Assembly: GCA_003193925.1 (NCBI GenBank)
Contig: PSPG01000012.1
Location: forward strand, 1-64,000
Direction: 5' to 3'
Origin: Candidatus Thalassarchaeum betae
GTDB taxonomy: Archaea; Thermoplasmatota; Poseidoniia; Poseidoniales; Thalassarchaeaceae
DNA: 64,000 nt
The notes under the pieces are model-generated. The model saw nothing but the letters and a program-made list of their open reading frames with translations. It had not been told where the DNA came from and ran no database searches. Positions 32,296 through 41,433 of this stretch are shown here, piece after piece. Position numbers and translations under genes: made by a program. The stretch's first letter is position 1, and the number at the start of each line of letters is the position of its first letter.

Positions 32296-33357
32296 TCAGG
32301 ATGCAAGCATCCTGTGGAAGTGGTGAACTCCTGCTTCCTTGGTTGGAGAGTAGCGACCTCTGTCGTAAGCACCGGCAGCAACACCCCTCTGCACGGCTTC
32401 GACGATCCCTTGGTCCTCAGCCTCGACCTTATCGAGGTCCCTACCTGCTCCTTTGCCTAACATCGAGGAGTCCCAGACATAGCCGTGGTACACGATTCTA
32501 GTACGGTCCACCGACAGGGGCACGACGAGGTTAACTGACAGGCCCCAGGGGTAGAAGTTGAACATCATTCCGGGGTACAGCCAGTAGTAGTACGCGGCCA
32601 CCCTTTGACCGTAATCGGGAGAAGTCTCTGGCAAGTTGAAGCAGATCTCATTCCCACGGGCTATCCCGATCTGCAGGACCCCTCCCTCGAACAACTCGGT
32701 CCTGTACGAGTCGTAGTCCAACTCCTCATGCAGACCACCGTGTACGTAGGGTATGTGGAAGCCCTCTAGGTAGTTGTCGACGTAGAGAGCCCAGTTCGCT
32801 TCGATGTCATAGGAGCGGTGGCGCGATGGGTCGTGCTCGAAGGACTCGATCGGCATCCAACCCAAGCGCGACTCCAACTCGTCGAGGCAACCCCCGAACC
32901 CGTTCGGCTCAGTGCCTGCGAACAGCAGCCCCTTCCAGCGCTTGAGCGCGAAGGGAGCTAGATCGTCGGCAGGGCTGGGAAAACCCTCCACCCCCTCGAA
33001 CTCGGGCATGTTCCGGAAGCACCCGTCGAGCCCGAAGGTCCGCCCGTGGTAGCCACAGCGCAGCGTGGAGGCGCTGCACGGCTCGGTCGCGACCAGCATC
33101 CCGCGGTGGGTGCAGACGTTGGAAACGCAGCGGACGACATCATCGCGAGTCAGCAGCATCGGCTCGCCGACGAGGCTCTCCATGTGCTCCAGCGGCAGCA
33201 CGTTGTGCTCGGCCAACTGGCTCTCGTGTGCTGCGAAGTGCCAGCATCCGCAGAATTCCGAGACGATCCCGGCGAAGACGCCCTCGTCGGTGTAGTAGCG
33301 GGAAGGCAGTGTGTGCGCCTTCCTGATATCCGGGTCGATGAGCTGCTGTTCCGACAT
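32296..33357 (-). CDS. Rieske-type ring-hydroxylating oxygenase, alpha subunit
   Basis: 353 aa from the ATG at 33355-33357, which overlaps the grpE stop as TGATG. The Rieske cluster motifs are CTHRG and CGYHGRTF, about 20 residues apart. The catalytic domain has YVDNYLEGFHIPYVHGGLHEEL, with the mononuclear-iron Asp/His/His pattern. It resembles choline/carnitine monooxygenase and other aromatic or quaternary-amine oxygenases. No reductase or beta subunit is adjacent, so the partner must be encoded elsewhere. The coupling to grpE is unusual and may be accidental compaction. Confidence 0.83.
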   Translation of the reverse strand: MSEQQLIDPDIRKAHTLPSRYYTDEGVFAGIVSEFCGCWHFAAHESQLAEHNVLPLEHMESLVGEPMLLTRDDVVRCVSNVCTHRGMLVATEPCSASTLRCGYHGRTFGLDGCFRNMPEFEGVEGFPSPADDLAPFALKRWKGLLFAGTEPNGFGGCLDELESRLGWMPIESFEHDPSRHRSYDIEANWALYVDNYLEGFHIPYVHGGLHEELDYDSYRTELFEGGVLQIGIARGNEICFNLPETSPDYGQRVAAYYYWLYPGMMFNFYPWGLSVNLVVPLSVDRTRIVYHGYVWDSSMLGKGAGRDLDKVEAEDQGIVEAVQRGVAAGAYDRGRYSPTKEAGVHHFHRMLAS

Positions 33358-33863
33358 CACTCACCCTCGGCCACTATTACTCTAGCGGCGCGAAGGACGC
33401 GGTCATGGTACATGTAACCGACCTCGACGACCTCGATGACGCTCCCTGGCTCGCAGCCCTCGGGGGCTGGGACCGTGGCGATAGCCTCCATGTTCGTCGG
33501 GTCGAATGTGGAATCCACCTCTATCTGGGTGACTCCCTCAGCCTTCAAGGCGGCCTTGGCGCCCTCCAGAGTCAGTCTGACTCCCTCTCGCAGAGCGTCG
33601 GACTCGTCACCGTTGGAAGACTCCAGCGCCTTCTCGAGGCTGTCTACCAGAGGGAGCATCCTGAGGGCCATCGACATACCGCCGTAGCGCATCCCCTCCG
33701 AGCGCTCCCGCCTCGCCCGCTGGCGCACGTTGACCATCTCGGCGGCGGAGTACTGGAGTTTCTTCTCAAGGTCTGCGACCCTTGCCTCGAGCGCCTCTAC
33801 AGGATTGGCCTCGGCCTCCTCCTCGACGGCTTCTGCGACCTCGTCCTCGACCTCATCGGGCAC
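33357..33863 (-). CDS. grpE: Nucleotide exchange factor GrpE
   Basis: 168 aa. The Glu/Ala-rich N-terminus leads into a coiled coil (VEALEARVADLEKKLQYSAAEMVNVRQRARRE). The GrpE core follows with LPLVDSLEKAL, and the C-terminal beta domain with FDPTNMEAIATVP and GSVIEVVEVGYMYHDRVLRAARV. It releases ADP from DnaK. DnaK and DnaJ are not in the window, which is notable because they usually flank grpE. It starts 43 bases downstream of rli1. Confidence 0.9.
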   Translation of the reverse strand: MPDEVEDEVAEAVEEEAEANPVEALEARVADLEKKLQYSAAEMVNVRQRARRERSEGMRYGGMSMALRMLPLVDSLEKALESSNGDESDALREGVRLTLEGAKAALKAEGVTQIEVDSTFDPTNMEAIATVPAPEGCEPGSVIEVVEVGYMYHDRVLRAARVIVAEGE

Positions 33864-33906
33864 GTTGCGCCGTCCGAGACCTCATTCAAGAATCCAATGG
33901 TTCGCG

Positions 33907-35685
33907 TCACTCCGCGTAGAAGTATTCGCCACTCGCCTTCTGCTCGCGGTCCTTGACGCTCCCGGGCTTGTTTATCCGAGGCCTGTGCGAGTCGTGGTCG
34001 CGCCTGAACGTCACGCCTACATCCGAGAGGAAGCGGTTCATGCCCTTGCGCAGGCTCAGCGGCCCTACGGCGTTGCCATTGCTGCCTCCCTCGCCGTCGA
34101 AGACCAGCAGGGAGTCGCTTACGATATCGATGAAATAGATGTCGTGGTCGATCACCATCGCCGCCTTCTCGTTGCTCTCCATCGTCCTGCGGATGGCCTT
34201 GGCCGCTTCCATCCTCGCGTTGGCGTCCAGATAGGCGCTCGGCTCGTCGAGCAGGTAGAGGTCGGCCTCCTTGCCCAGGCAGATGGTGATGCTGACAGCC
34301 TGCAGCTCGCCACCGGACAGATTCTTGGCCTGTAACTCGAGCATCTTGTCCACCTGTAGCGTGCGCACCACCTGAGTGTGGAACTCCCCCGCTCGCCACT
34401 TATTGCCCAATTCGGTGTCCAGCCAGTCCTGGACAGTGCCCTCGAAGTCGGCGCTGACGTGCTGCGGCTTGTAGGAGACCTTGGCGTCCATCGTGCACCA
34501 GCCTTCGTCGGGGTCCATCTGGCCGGCGATGATCCTAGCCATCGTCGTCTTACCAGTGGCGTTGGGCCCGACCACTCCCACGACCTCGGCCGACTTGACC
34601 TCGCCCTGTCCGGTCTTGAGGTGGAAGTCTCCAAGCGTCTTCTCGATGTCACCCCACTTCAGGATGGGCATTCCGACCCCCTCTCCGCGGGTGCGCCCGC
34701 GCAGGAACTGGATTGGCTTCTCGCGAATCCTGATGTTCTCCTCCGCTAGGAAGCCGTCGAGGTAGGCGTTGATCGCCTTGCGAGTCGAGCGCGGCGGGGT
34801 GAAGACGCCGTACGCCCCCCTCTCGCCGTAGACGACGTGCAACAGGTCGCACAGCACGTCGAGTATCGCGAGGTCGTGCTCGACCACCAAGACGCGCTTG
34901 CCGCGTTTGGTCAGGTCCTGTATGATGCGCACCATGCGCAACCTCTCATAGATGTCGAGGTATGATGAGGGCTCGTCGAAGAAGTAGACCTCGGCTTCCT
35001 TGAGCAGCGTCGCGCAGATGGCGACGCGCTGCAACTCTCCGCCCGAGAGCGCACCCAACTTCCGCTCGAGGACGTGCTCGATGGAGAGTAGTTCGGCGTA
35101 CTTGGGGAGCTCTGCACGGTCGTCGACCCTCTCGAGCAGCTCACGGACCTCGCCATCGAAGATCTTCGGCAGTTTGTCGATGTACTGCGGCTTCACAGCG
35201 ACTGCAACGTCCTCGTTTGCGACCATTCCCAGATAGTCGCGCAGTTCCCCTCGTGGGAACGACTCGAGAATCTCGCCCCAATCGCGCGAGTTGACAGTCC
35301 AGTCGCCGAGGTTAGGCTGAATGGTCCCGGCCAGGAGATTCACCGCGGTGGACTTGCCCATCCCGTTTGGACCCAAGATGCCGACGACCTGCTGCTCGCG
35401 AGGAGTTGGCAGCCGGAACAGGCGGAAGCCGTTCTCGCCGTAGCGATGCGTCATCTCGCCTTTCAGCTCCTCGGGCAGGTTGGTGATGATGAGGGCGTCG
35501 AACGGGCACACGTTGACGCAGATCCCGCAGCCGATGCACAGCGCCTCGGAGACCAGGGGCTTACCGCTCGAGTCATCGAGCACTATGCACTCGATGCCGT
35601 TTCGCACGGGAGGGCAGAAGGCCCAGCACTCTGCGTTGCACTTCTTGGGTTGGCAGCGGTCCTCCAGCAGTACTGCCACCCGCAT
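33907..35685 (-). CDS. Ribosome recycling ATPase ABCE1/Rli1
   Basis: 592 aa, full length. N-terminal iron-sulfur domain: CQPKKCNAECWAFCPPV then CIGCGICVNVCPF. Twin ABC domains follow: Walker A GPNGMGKST and GPNATGKTT, signatures LSGGELQRVAIC and LSGGELQAVSIT, and Walker B VYFFDEPSSYLD and LYLLDEPSAYLD. The hinge region lies between them. It splits the ribosome into subunits after termination in archaea and eukaryotes. No bacterial counterpart exists, so it supports the archaeal assignment. Confidence 0.97.
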   Translation of the reverse strand: MRVAVLLEDRCQPKKCNAECWAFCPPVRNGIECIVLDDSSGKPLVSEALCIGCGICVNVCPFDALIITNLPEELKGEMTHRYGENGFRLFRLPTPREQQVVGILGPNGMGKSTAVNLLAGTIQPNLGDWTVNSRDWGEILESFPRGELRDYLGMVANEDVAVAVKPQYIDKLPKIFDGEVRELLERVDDRAELPKYAELLSIEHVLERKLGALSGGELQRVAICATLLKEAEVYFFDEPSSYLDIYERLRMVRIIQDLTKRGKRVLVVEHDLAILDVLCDLLHVVYGERGAYGVFTPPRSTRKAINAYLDGFLAEENIRIREKPIQFLRGRTRGEGVGMPILKWGDIEKTLGDFHLKTGQGEVKSAEVVGVVGPNATGKTTMARIIAGQMDPDEGWCTMDAKVSYKPQHVSADFEGTVQDWLDTELGNKWRAGEFHTQVVRTLQVDKMLELQAKNLSGGELQAVSITICLGKEADLYLLDEPSAYLDANARMEAAKAIRRTMESNEKAAMVIDHDIYFIDIVSDSLLVFDGEGGSNGNAVGPLSLRKGMNRFLSDVGVTFRRDHDSHRPRINKPGSVKDREQKASGEYFYAE

Positions 35686-35753
35686 GCTCCTTCCCCCGTT
35701 GCGATTCGTTCTATACTTCTTCTGTGTGGCTTGCCAGAGGCAGCCGCTTCTGC

Positions 35754-37004
35754 TCAGAGCGCAAGGAAGCGGTAGCGCACGTACACGTACGCGGCGAGAA
35801 ACATCTTCTCGGTCTTGCTGAGTTGTATCCTCTCGGTGAAGACGTCACCGTCCTTCCTCTGTATCTTATTGAGTATCGACTGGTAGAAGGTCGCCATCGC
35901 GGCGGGTGAGTACCGAGACGACCTGTCGAGAAGACCGAACAGCTTGAACGCCTTTTCGCGGTACCCGTCGCACCTCTCGATGTACTCATCCACGAAGGGC
36001 TTCCATCCGGGGTGATTGAGCAGCTCCTTGCCGCTCTTGACGTCGTCCTCGGTGATGCCGAAGCGAGCGAGGTCGTCCAGAGGCAGGTAGATCCTGTCAC
36101 GCTCGGCGTCCTCGGCGACGTCGCGCAGGATGTTCGTGAGTTGCATGAAGACGCCCCATGACTCGGCGTACTCGCGCGCCCTCGGGTCGTCGTAGCCGTA
36201 GATCTCGATGCAGACGAGCCCGACGGTGGAAGCCACCCTGTAGCAGTAGGAGTATAGGTCCTCGAAGGTCTGGTATCGGTTGCGGTGGAAGTCGTCCTCC
36301 ATCCCGCTGACCATGTCGTCGAGCATCTGGCGCGGGATTCCGAAAGTCTCGACCGTGTCCTTCATCGCCATGAAGATCGGGTCGGTCGAGGTGACGTCGC
36401 TGTAGGCGGTGGAGAGCTTCTTCCTGTAATAGAACAACTGCGACATCTTGTCATTGTAGGCAGAGCGGTCGACGACTGGCCTGCCGGCGCTGAGAAGCTC
36501 GATCTTAGACCTGTAGTCGACCGCTTCGGGTTCGTCCGACGAGCCACCGGGGAAGATGTCGACATAGTCACCGTCGGCGATGTCGTCGGCGCGCCGGCAG
36601 AACGCGTAGTAGGCCATGATGGCGCGGCGCTCGAGGTCAGGCAGATACTTGAACGAGTGGTAGAAGTTGCCAGCCTCCCTTCTGGTGAGCTCCTCGCAGT
36701 AGTCGTATGCGGTCTCAGTCATGCGCTCAGGGACATCCGGCTCGGACCAGATTGCAGCATCGATGTGGCTGAACGGGTTGACCAACTCGCCCCTGCTTCC
36801 AATCACACCCATGAAGACCGCACCTTCGCGAACCGCCTCAAGTGCGGTGATGCTGATTACGCGAGCCGCTTCCTTGGTCAGATTGACCGCAGAGCGGACC
36901 CTCTCGATGCCTCGGGGCTCCTCATCGGCATCGTACAGGGATATGGTCCGCTCGAGGCCTAATTTGGCACCGGTGGCCAAATCTGAATCCTGACGCTGAG
37001 CCAT
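35754..37004 (-). CDS. crtB: Squalene/phytoene synthase family protein, likely phytoene synthase
   Basis: 416 aa from the ATG at 37002-37004. A ~90-residue N-terminal extension precedes the synthase domain. The two aspartate-rich motifs are RRADDIADGD and NILRDVAEDAERDRIYLP. Between them are FEDLYSYCYRVASTVG and VCIEIYGY, and the pattern YSPAAMATFYQSILNKI near the C-terminus fits phytoene synthase. It joins two geranylgeranyl-PP to phytoene for carotenoids (retinal or pigments). It sits 104 bases upstream of, and on the opposite side of, a 12-bp palindrome shared with the neighbouring squalene synthase gene. Family assignment is secure; C40 versus C30 is inferred. Confidence 0.82.
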   Translation of the reverse strand: MAQRQDSDLATGAKLGLERTISLYDADEEPRGIERVRSAVNLTKEAARVISITALEAVREGAVFMGVIGSRGELVNPFSHIDAAIWSEPDVPERMTETAYDYCEELTRREAGNFYHSFKYLPDLERRAIMAYYAFCRRADDIADGDYVDIFPGGSSDEPEAVDYRSKIELLSAGRPVVDRSAYNDKMSQLFYYRKKLSTAYSDVTSTDPIFMAMKDTVETFGIPRQMLDDMVSGMEDDFHRNRYQTFEDLYSYCYRVASTVGLVCIEIYGYDDPRAREYAESWGVFMQLTNILRDVAEDAERDRIYLPLDDLARFGITEDDVKSGKELLNHPGWKPFVDEYIERCDGYREKAFKLFGLLDRSSRYSPAAMATFYQSILNKIQRKDGDVFTERIQLSKTEKMFLAAYVYVRYRFLAL

Positions 37005-37072
37005 GCTACTCCCGAATCGGGCACCGCAACCTGCCTTTGAACCTCTCCCTCGTGCGCGCGGGTCCCGCGTCA

Positions 37073-37084
37073 CGCGGTACCGCG
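37073..37084. promoter_or_regulatory. 12-bp perfect palindrome between the two prenyl synthase genes
   Basis: CGCGGTACCGCG is self-complementary. It lies 69 bases upstream of the phytoene synthase ATG and 24 bases downstream of the squalene synthase stop. It is a candidate operator for the carotenoid gene; no function can be shown from sequence. Confidence 0.3.
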
Positions 37085-37108
37085 GAGCACTATCCCTAGA
37101 GCGTTGCG

Positions 37109-38122
37109 TCAGGCACTGCGATTGACGTCGAGTAGCTTCTGACTTCGACGGCCTGAGAGCAGGGCAAGCATGGTTTTGGACTTCAGTTGCTTAATCTCAG
37201 GCCGCAGGACTTTGATGCGGTTCTCGGCGTCCAGAACGTTCTGAGTGCGCAGCAGCGTCAGCGTCCGTTGGCCGATGAGGACCGGCAACATGCACGCGCC
37301 GCGCAGCCGAAACTGGCTGTGAGGCAACAGGCCGATGTACTCGACCGCGGCGTCCAGGTGCGCGGCGGCCTTGTCGATGTAGCCGTCGAACAGCGGACGG
37401 AAACGGCCGATGTTTTCCGGTTCAAGCAGGTCGCGTGGCTCCAAGTCGTGTTCGGTCAACACTGCGCTCGGAATGTAGCATCGGCCCATGCGCAGGTCCT
37501 CTGGCAGATCGCGCAGGATGTTGATCAGTTGCAGCGCCTTGCCGAACCGCACGCCAGTCTCGAACAGCCGTGCCTCGACCGCAGCATCGGCCTCGAACAA
37601 GTGTTCGAGCGACATGTACGTCCAGAACTCGCCGACGCTACCGGCCACGCGGTAGGTGTAATCGTCGAGTTCCTCCTCCTTGGCGAGAGGAATGATCGTG
37701 TCGTCCGTGGCGTCTGCAAACCGTTGCAAGTCCAGGCTCTGTCCGCTGATGATGATGTCAAGGCACTGCCGGATTCGCTGCTGATCGATGGTGGAAAATT
37801 GCTCGAGGCAGGCAACAGACGAAGCGGCGTTTTCCAGCAATTTCGCCTCGGCGGGGTTGCTTTGGAGGCTGGTCAGGCTGGCGAGGTCTGGCAGCGTGCT
37901 GGCGCGACCCTGGACCCGTTCGTTGTAATGCTCGAGTGCCTGTAGTCGCTGGTCAGTCGAGCCGCCTTTCGAATCGGCGATGGTGTCGGACGAGCGTGCT
38001 AGGAGATAAAGCAAGCTGACCTGAGGCCGGATGCCGGACGGCAACGCCCGGAGGGTGAGATAGAATGAGCGTGAGGTTTCCTTGAGCAGCGAGTCGATTT
38101 CTTGGTTGATCAGTTTGGACAT
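37109..38122 (-). CDS. Squalene synthase-like (bacterial type) prenyltransferase
   Basis: 337 aa. NQEIDSLLKETSRSFYLTLRALP, first aspartate motif LARSSDTIADSKG, then YRVAGSVGEFWTYM and the second motif INILRDLPEDLRMGRCYIP. The DTIAD and DLPED motifs and length resemble bacterial farnesyl-PP farnesyltransferases or HpnC/D-like enzymes. It should condense two farnesyl-PP to squalene or presqualene-PP. Codon choice (more TTG, CGT, CAA) differs from the flanking GC-rich archaeal genes, consistent with transfer from bacteria. Adjacent to the phytoene synthase on the same strand. Confidence 0.82.
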   Translation of the reverse strand: MSKLINQEIDSLLKETSRSFYLTLRALPSGIRPQVSLLYLLARSSDTIADSKGGSTDQRLQALEHYNERVQGRASTLPDLASLTSLQSNPAEAKLLENAASSVACLEQFSTIDQQRIRQCLDIIISGQSLDLQRFADATDDTIIPLAKEEELDDYTYRVAGSVGEFWTYMSLEHLFEADAAVEARLFETGVRFGKALQLINILRDLPEDLRMGRCYIPSAVLTEHDLEPRDLLEPENIGRFRPLFDGYIDKAAAHLDAAVEYIGLLPHSQFRLRGACMLPVLIGQRTLTLLRTQNVLDAENRIKVLRPEIKQLKSKTMLALLSGRRSQKLLDVNRSA

Positions 38123-38166
38123 GAACCGCTTTCCTCCACCATGCTCGATACCTCACTCTCCTAAGA

Positions 38167-38187
38167 CCCTCGCTCAGTTCGTGAGGG
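38167..38187 (-). terminator. 7-bp hairpin after sucD
   Basis: Read on the plus strand, CCCTCGC and GTGAGGG pair (one G-T) around a 7-base loop, 8 bases past the sucD stop on its own strand. A terminator for the sucCD operon is the simplest reading. There is no strong T-run. Confidence 0.35.
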
Positions 38188-38194
38188 AGCAAAC

Positions 38195-39118
38195 TCACCT
38201 CAGTCCGGCTTCCCTCAGGGCCTCTAGTAGCGCCTCGCCTATCTTGGATGGGTCCCTGGCTATGTGGATGCCAGCCGCCTCGAAAGCGGCGAACTTCTCC
38301 TCAGCCGTGCCCTTGCCGCCCGAGATGATGGCACCGGCGTGACCCATCCTCTTGCCTGGCGGTGCGGTGGCCCCAGCCACGAAGCCGACGAGGGGCTTGG
38401 TGAAGTTCTCAGTGACCCATTCGGCCGCATCCTCCTCGGCTGTCCCGCCGATCTCACCGATCAACACCACGGCCTCGGTCTCAGGGTCCTCCTCGAAAGC
38501 GGCGAGGCAGTCGATGAAACCGGTCCCGCTGACTGGATCACCGCCGATGCCGATGCAGGTGCTCTGACCCTCGCCCACGCCCATCGTCTGGGCTACCGCC
38601 TCGTAGGTGAGAGTGCCCGACCTCGAGATGACCCCGATGCGCCCCTTGGCGTGGATGTACCCGGGCATGATGCCAACCTTGCAGCCACCGCTCTCTCCGG
38701 GGGTGATTATTCCCGGGCAGTTCGGCCCGATGAGCCTCACTCTCGGCCTCTGGCCGATGTGAGCGACCACGCGCACCATGTCCAGAATGGGGATACCCTC
38801 ACTGATGCAGACGATTAGCCCGCCGCCGTTGAGCTCGTGGAAGGCGTCGGCAGCCTCCATTATCGCCGAGGCTGCGAACCTCGCGGGTACGTAGATGACA
38901 CTGGCTTCCGCACCGGTCTCCAAGACCGCCTCGGCCATGGTGTCGTAGACAGGGACCGAGCGACCCGGTAGGCCGACTGTCTGGCCACCCTTCCCGGGTG
39001 TGACGCCGCCGACGATGTCAGTGCCGTATGCCACCATCCTGGTCGCGTGAAACATCCCCTGGCTGCCTGTGATTCCCTGTACCAGTATCTTGCTGCCTTC
39101 GTGGATCCAGATGCTCAT
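38195..39118 (-). CDS. sucD: Succinyl-CoA synthetase alpha subunit
   Basis: 307 aa. [18 protein letters not shown] is the CoA-binding Rossmann strand. The [12 protein letters not shown] motif and the phosphohistidine region [15 protein letters not shown] are present. It interconverts succinyl-CoA and succinate with ATP/GTP formation. Its start overlaps the sucC stop by 4 bases (ATGA). Confidence 0.95.
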   Translation of the reverse strand: MSIWIHEGSKILVQGITGSQGMFHATRMVAYGTDIVGGVTPGKGGQTVGLPGRSVPVYDTMAEAVLETGAEASVIYVPARFAASAIMEAADAFHELNGGGLIVCISEGIPILDMVRVVAHIGQRPRVRLIGPNCPGIITPGESGGCKVGIMPGYIHAKGRIGVISRSGTLTYEAVAQTMGVGEGQSTCIGIGGDPVSGTGFIDCLAAFEEDPETEAVVLIGEIGGTAEEDAAEWVTENFTKPLVGFVAGATAPPGKRMGHAGAIISGGKGTAEEKFAAFEAAGIHIARDPSKIGEALLEALREAGLR

Positions 39119-40326
39119 GAGAAGTCACCTCCGATGAGCTTGACGATAGCCTCTCCGGCCTCCGCGAGAGTACTGGTTGTGAGCACATCCAAGTCGCTAG
39201 CGTCGAGTACCTCCTTGCCCTCCTCGTGGTTGGTGCCCGAGAAACGGACGACCAGCGGGACCTCGAGCCCGACCTCCTCGGAAGCCTCGATGATGCTGCG
39301 AGCGACCATGTCGCATCGGATGATGCCGCCGAAGACATTGACGAGGACCCCCCTCAGATGGGGGTCCTCGAGGATGATTCCGAAAGCGGCGGTGATCGAC
39401 TCGCGGTCCGCCGCCCCGCCAATGTCGAGGAAGTTCGCCGGCTCGCCGCCGCAGAGCTTGATGACGTCCATCGTGGCCATTGCGAGGCCGGCGCCGTTGA
39501 CCAGACAGCCTATGTCGCCGTCCAGATCGACGTACGAGAGTCCGTGCCCGCGCGCTCGGACCTCGATGTCAGACTCCTCGGAGAGATCGCGCAACTCAGC
39601 CCGCCACTGGTGCCGGAACGCGGCGTTGTCGTCGAAGCTGATCTTCGCGTCGAGCGCCACCATCGTGGCGCCTTCGGTCCTGACCAGCGGGTTGACCTCG
39701 ATCATCGAGCAGTCCCTGTCGACGAACATCGATGCCAGCGCGCCGATCATGTCGAGGAAGGAGTCGTGCGCCGAGCCCGAGAGGCCCAGCGAGTCGGCCA
39801 GCGAGCTCTTCTGCGAGTCCTGCAGACCCTCTATAGGGTCAACCCAGACCTTGTGGATGGCCTCGGGAGTGTTCTCCGCGACCTCCTCGATGTCCACGCC
39901 TCCTTCGGTGGAGGCCATGATAAGCACGGAGTTCGCCTCGCGGTCGATGAGCAGTGCGAGGTAGTACTCGTGCGCGATGGCGCAGCCTGCCTCGACGTAG
40001 AGGTTGTTGACGAGCTTGCCCGAGGGGCCGGTCTGCTTGGTGATCAGTGTGTGTCCGAGGATATTCGAGGCGTACTCCCCCACATCCTCGCGGGAGAATG
40101 CGATCTTCACCCCGCCCTGCATGACGAGGTCGCCCGAGTCGGGGCGGTACAGCTTGCCCTTGCCGCGCCCGCCGGCGTGGATCTGGCTCTTGACAGCGAC
40201 CACTTCCGAGCCCAGCGTCTCGTAGGCTGCCAGCGCCTGCTCGACGCTCGTGCAGTGAACTCCGTCCTGGACTGCGACCCCGGCTTCCCTGAGCAGGGCC
40301 TTGGCCTGGTACTCGTGAATGTTCAT
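39115..40326 (-). CDS. sucC: Succinyl-CoA synthetase beta subunit
   Basis: 403 aa from the ATG at 40324-40326. [19 protein letters not shown] is the standard N-terminus. [14 protein letters not shown] is the ATP-grasp nucleotide region, MIEVNPLV the metal site and [21 protein letters not shown] the interface with Suc[13 protein letters not shown] is also conserved. It pairs with SucD in the TCA cycle. The frame extends 17 codons upstream, but the ATG chosen matches the family. Confidence 0.95.
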   Translation of the reverse strand: MNIHEYQAKALLREAGVAVQDGVHCTSVEQALAAYETLGSEVVAVKSQIHAGGRGKGKLYRPDSGDLVMQGGVKIAFSREDVGEYASNILGHTLITKQTGPSGKLVNNLYVEAGCAIAHEYYLALLIDREANSVLIMASTEGGVDIEEVAENTPEAIHKVWVDPIEGLQDSQKSSLADSLGLSGSAHDSFLDMIGALASMFVDRDCSMIEVNPLVRTEGATMVALDAKISFDDNAAFRHQWRAELRDLSEESDIEVRARGHGLSYVDLDGDIGCLVNGAGLAMATMDVIKLCGGEPANFLDIGGAADRESITAAFGIILEDPHLRGVLVNVFGGIIRCDMVARSIIEASEEVGLEVPLVVRFSGTNHEEGKEVLDASDLDVLTTSTLAEAGEAIVKLIGGDFS

Positions 40327-40430
40327 AGTGCCCGGGCCGCGATTCGCGCACCGTCTTTCAACGATGCGCATACGCACCCCGCGTGGCGCGGACGCGAAGC
40401 GCTCAAACGGGGTCGCACGCCCGACCCGCC

Positions 40431-41393
40431 ATGGATGTCATAGTTTTGGCCGGTGGCTTCGGCACCCGCTTGCGTCCGTGGACCGACGGCCGCGCCAAGC
40501 CGCTGCTGCCGCTGCTCGACAAGACCCTGCTCGAGAGGGTCGTGGAGGCGGTGCCCACCGACATGATCGACAGGGTCGTGGTCGCAGCCGGCTACGGCAT
40601 CGAGGAGATGGAGGCCTACTTCATGGGCGCGAGTCTGCCTTACGAGGCAGTCCTCTCAGTCGAGGAGGAAGCGCTCGGTACCGGTGGCGCGGTGGCACTC
40701 GCGCGGCCTTACCTGAACGGCGACGGACCGGTTCTGGTGCTCAATGGCGACCTCGTCTCCAGCGTCGACGTCGCCGCTCTGGCCGCGCACCACGATGCTA
40801 CCGGTGCCACCGCGACACTGTCGCTCTGGGAGGTCGAGGACCCGAGTCGCTTCGGCGTCTGCGAGCTCGACGATGCTGGCTTCATTCGCCGCTTTCAGGA
40901 GAAGCCCGAGCCCGGGACCGAGTTCTCCAACCTGATCAATGCAGGCTGCTACCTGATCGAGCGCGACGTGCTGGCCGGCCTTGCCAGCGAGCCTCACAGC
41001 ATGGAGCGCGAGGTCTTCCCGGGAATAGCCGAGGCCGGCGAGATGGCCGGACTCGTGTTCACTGGGTACTTCGTCGACGCGGGAACCCCCGACTCGTTCA
41101 TCGAGGCAGCACAGGTTTGCATTGCCAACGGCCGCTATGGCAGCGGGCAGGTAACCGACGACTCCTGGCTCGGCGACGGCTCGCACTGCGAGGGAGATGT
41201 CTCGGGGAGCGCCATCGGAGCGGCCTCAAACGTGGGAGCCGACGCCTCGCTGACCGACTGCGTGGTTCTGGACGGCGCAAACATCGGAGCCGGAGCGACC
41301 CTCCACCGCTGTCTGGTGGGCGAGGGCGCTGACGTGGCTGCGGGAGCAGAGCTCTCGGATACCATCGTAGGACACCACGCTCACGTCGAGTGA
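40431..41393 (+). CDS. Sugar-1-phosphate nucleotidyltransferase with C-terminal left-handed beta-helix
   Basis: 320 aa from the ATG at 40431. VIVLAGGFGTRLRPWTDGRAKPLLPL is the nucleotidyltransferase signature. ALGTGGAVALARPYL, LNGDLVSSVD (metal Asp) and NAGCYLIERD follow. The last ~80 residues are hexapeptide-like (SGSAIGAASNVGADASLTDCVVLDGANIGAGATL), a left-handed beta-helix. It probably makes GDP-mannose or a UDP/dTDP-sugar for glycans; the base and sugar cannot be fixed. Divergent from sucC. Confidence 0.85.
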   Translation: MDVIVLAGGFGTRLRPWTDGRAKPLLPLLDKTLLERVVEAVPTDMIDRVVVAAGYGIEEMEAYFMGASLPYEAVLSVEEEALGTGGAVALARPYLNGDGPVLVLNGDLVSSVDVAALAAHHDATGATATLSLWEVEDPSRFGVCELDDAGFIRRFQEKPEPGTEFSNLINAGCYLIERDVLAGLASEPHSMEREVFPGIAEAGEMAGLVFTGYFVDAGTPDSFIEAAQVCIANGRYGSGQVTDDSWLGDGSHCEGDVSGSAIGAASNVGADASLTDCVVLDGANIGAGATLHRCLVGEGADVAAGAELSDTIVGHHAHVE

Positions 41394-41433
41394 GTCCGTC
41401 AGCGTCAAAGCAGGCCGGCTTCTCGCCCGGAGC

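Noticed and set aside
39226-40443. 405-codon open frame on the plus strand over sucC
   Set aside because: Antisense shadow of the well-conserved sucC; no protein-like motifs.
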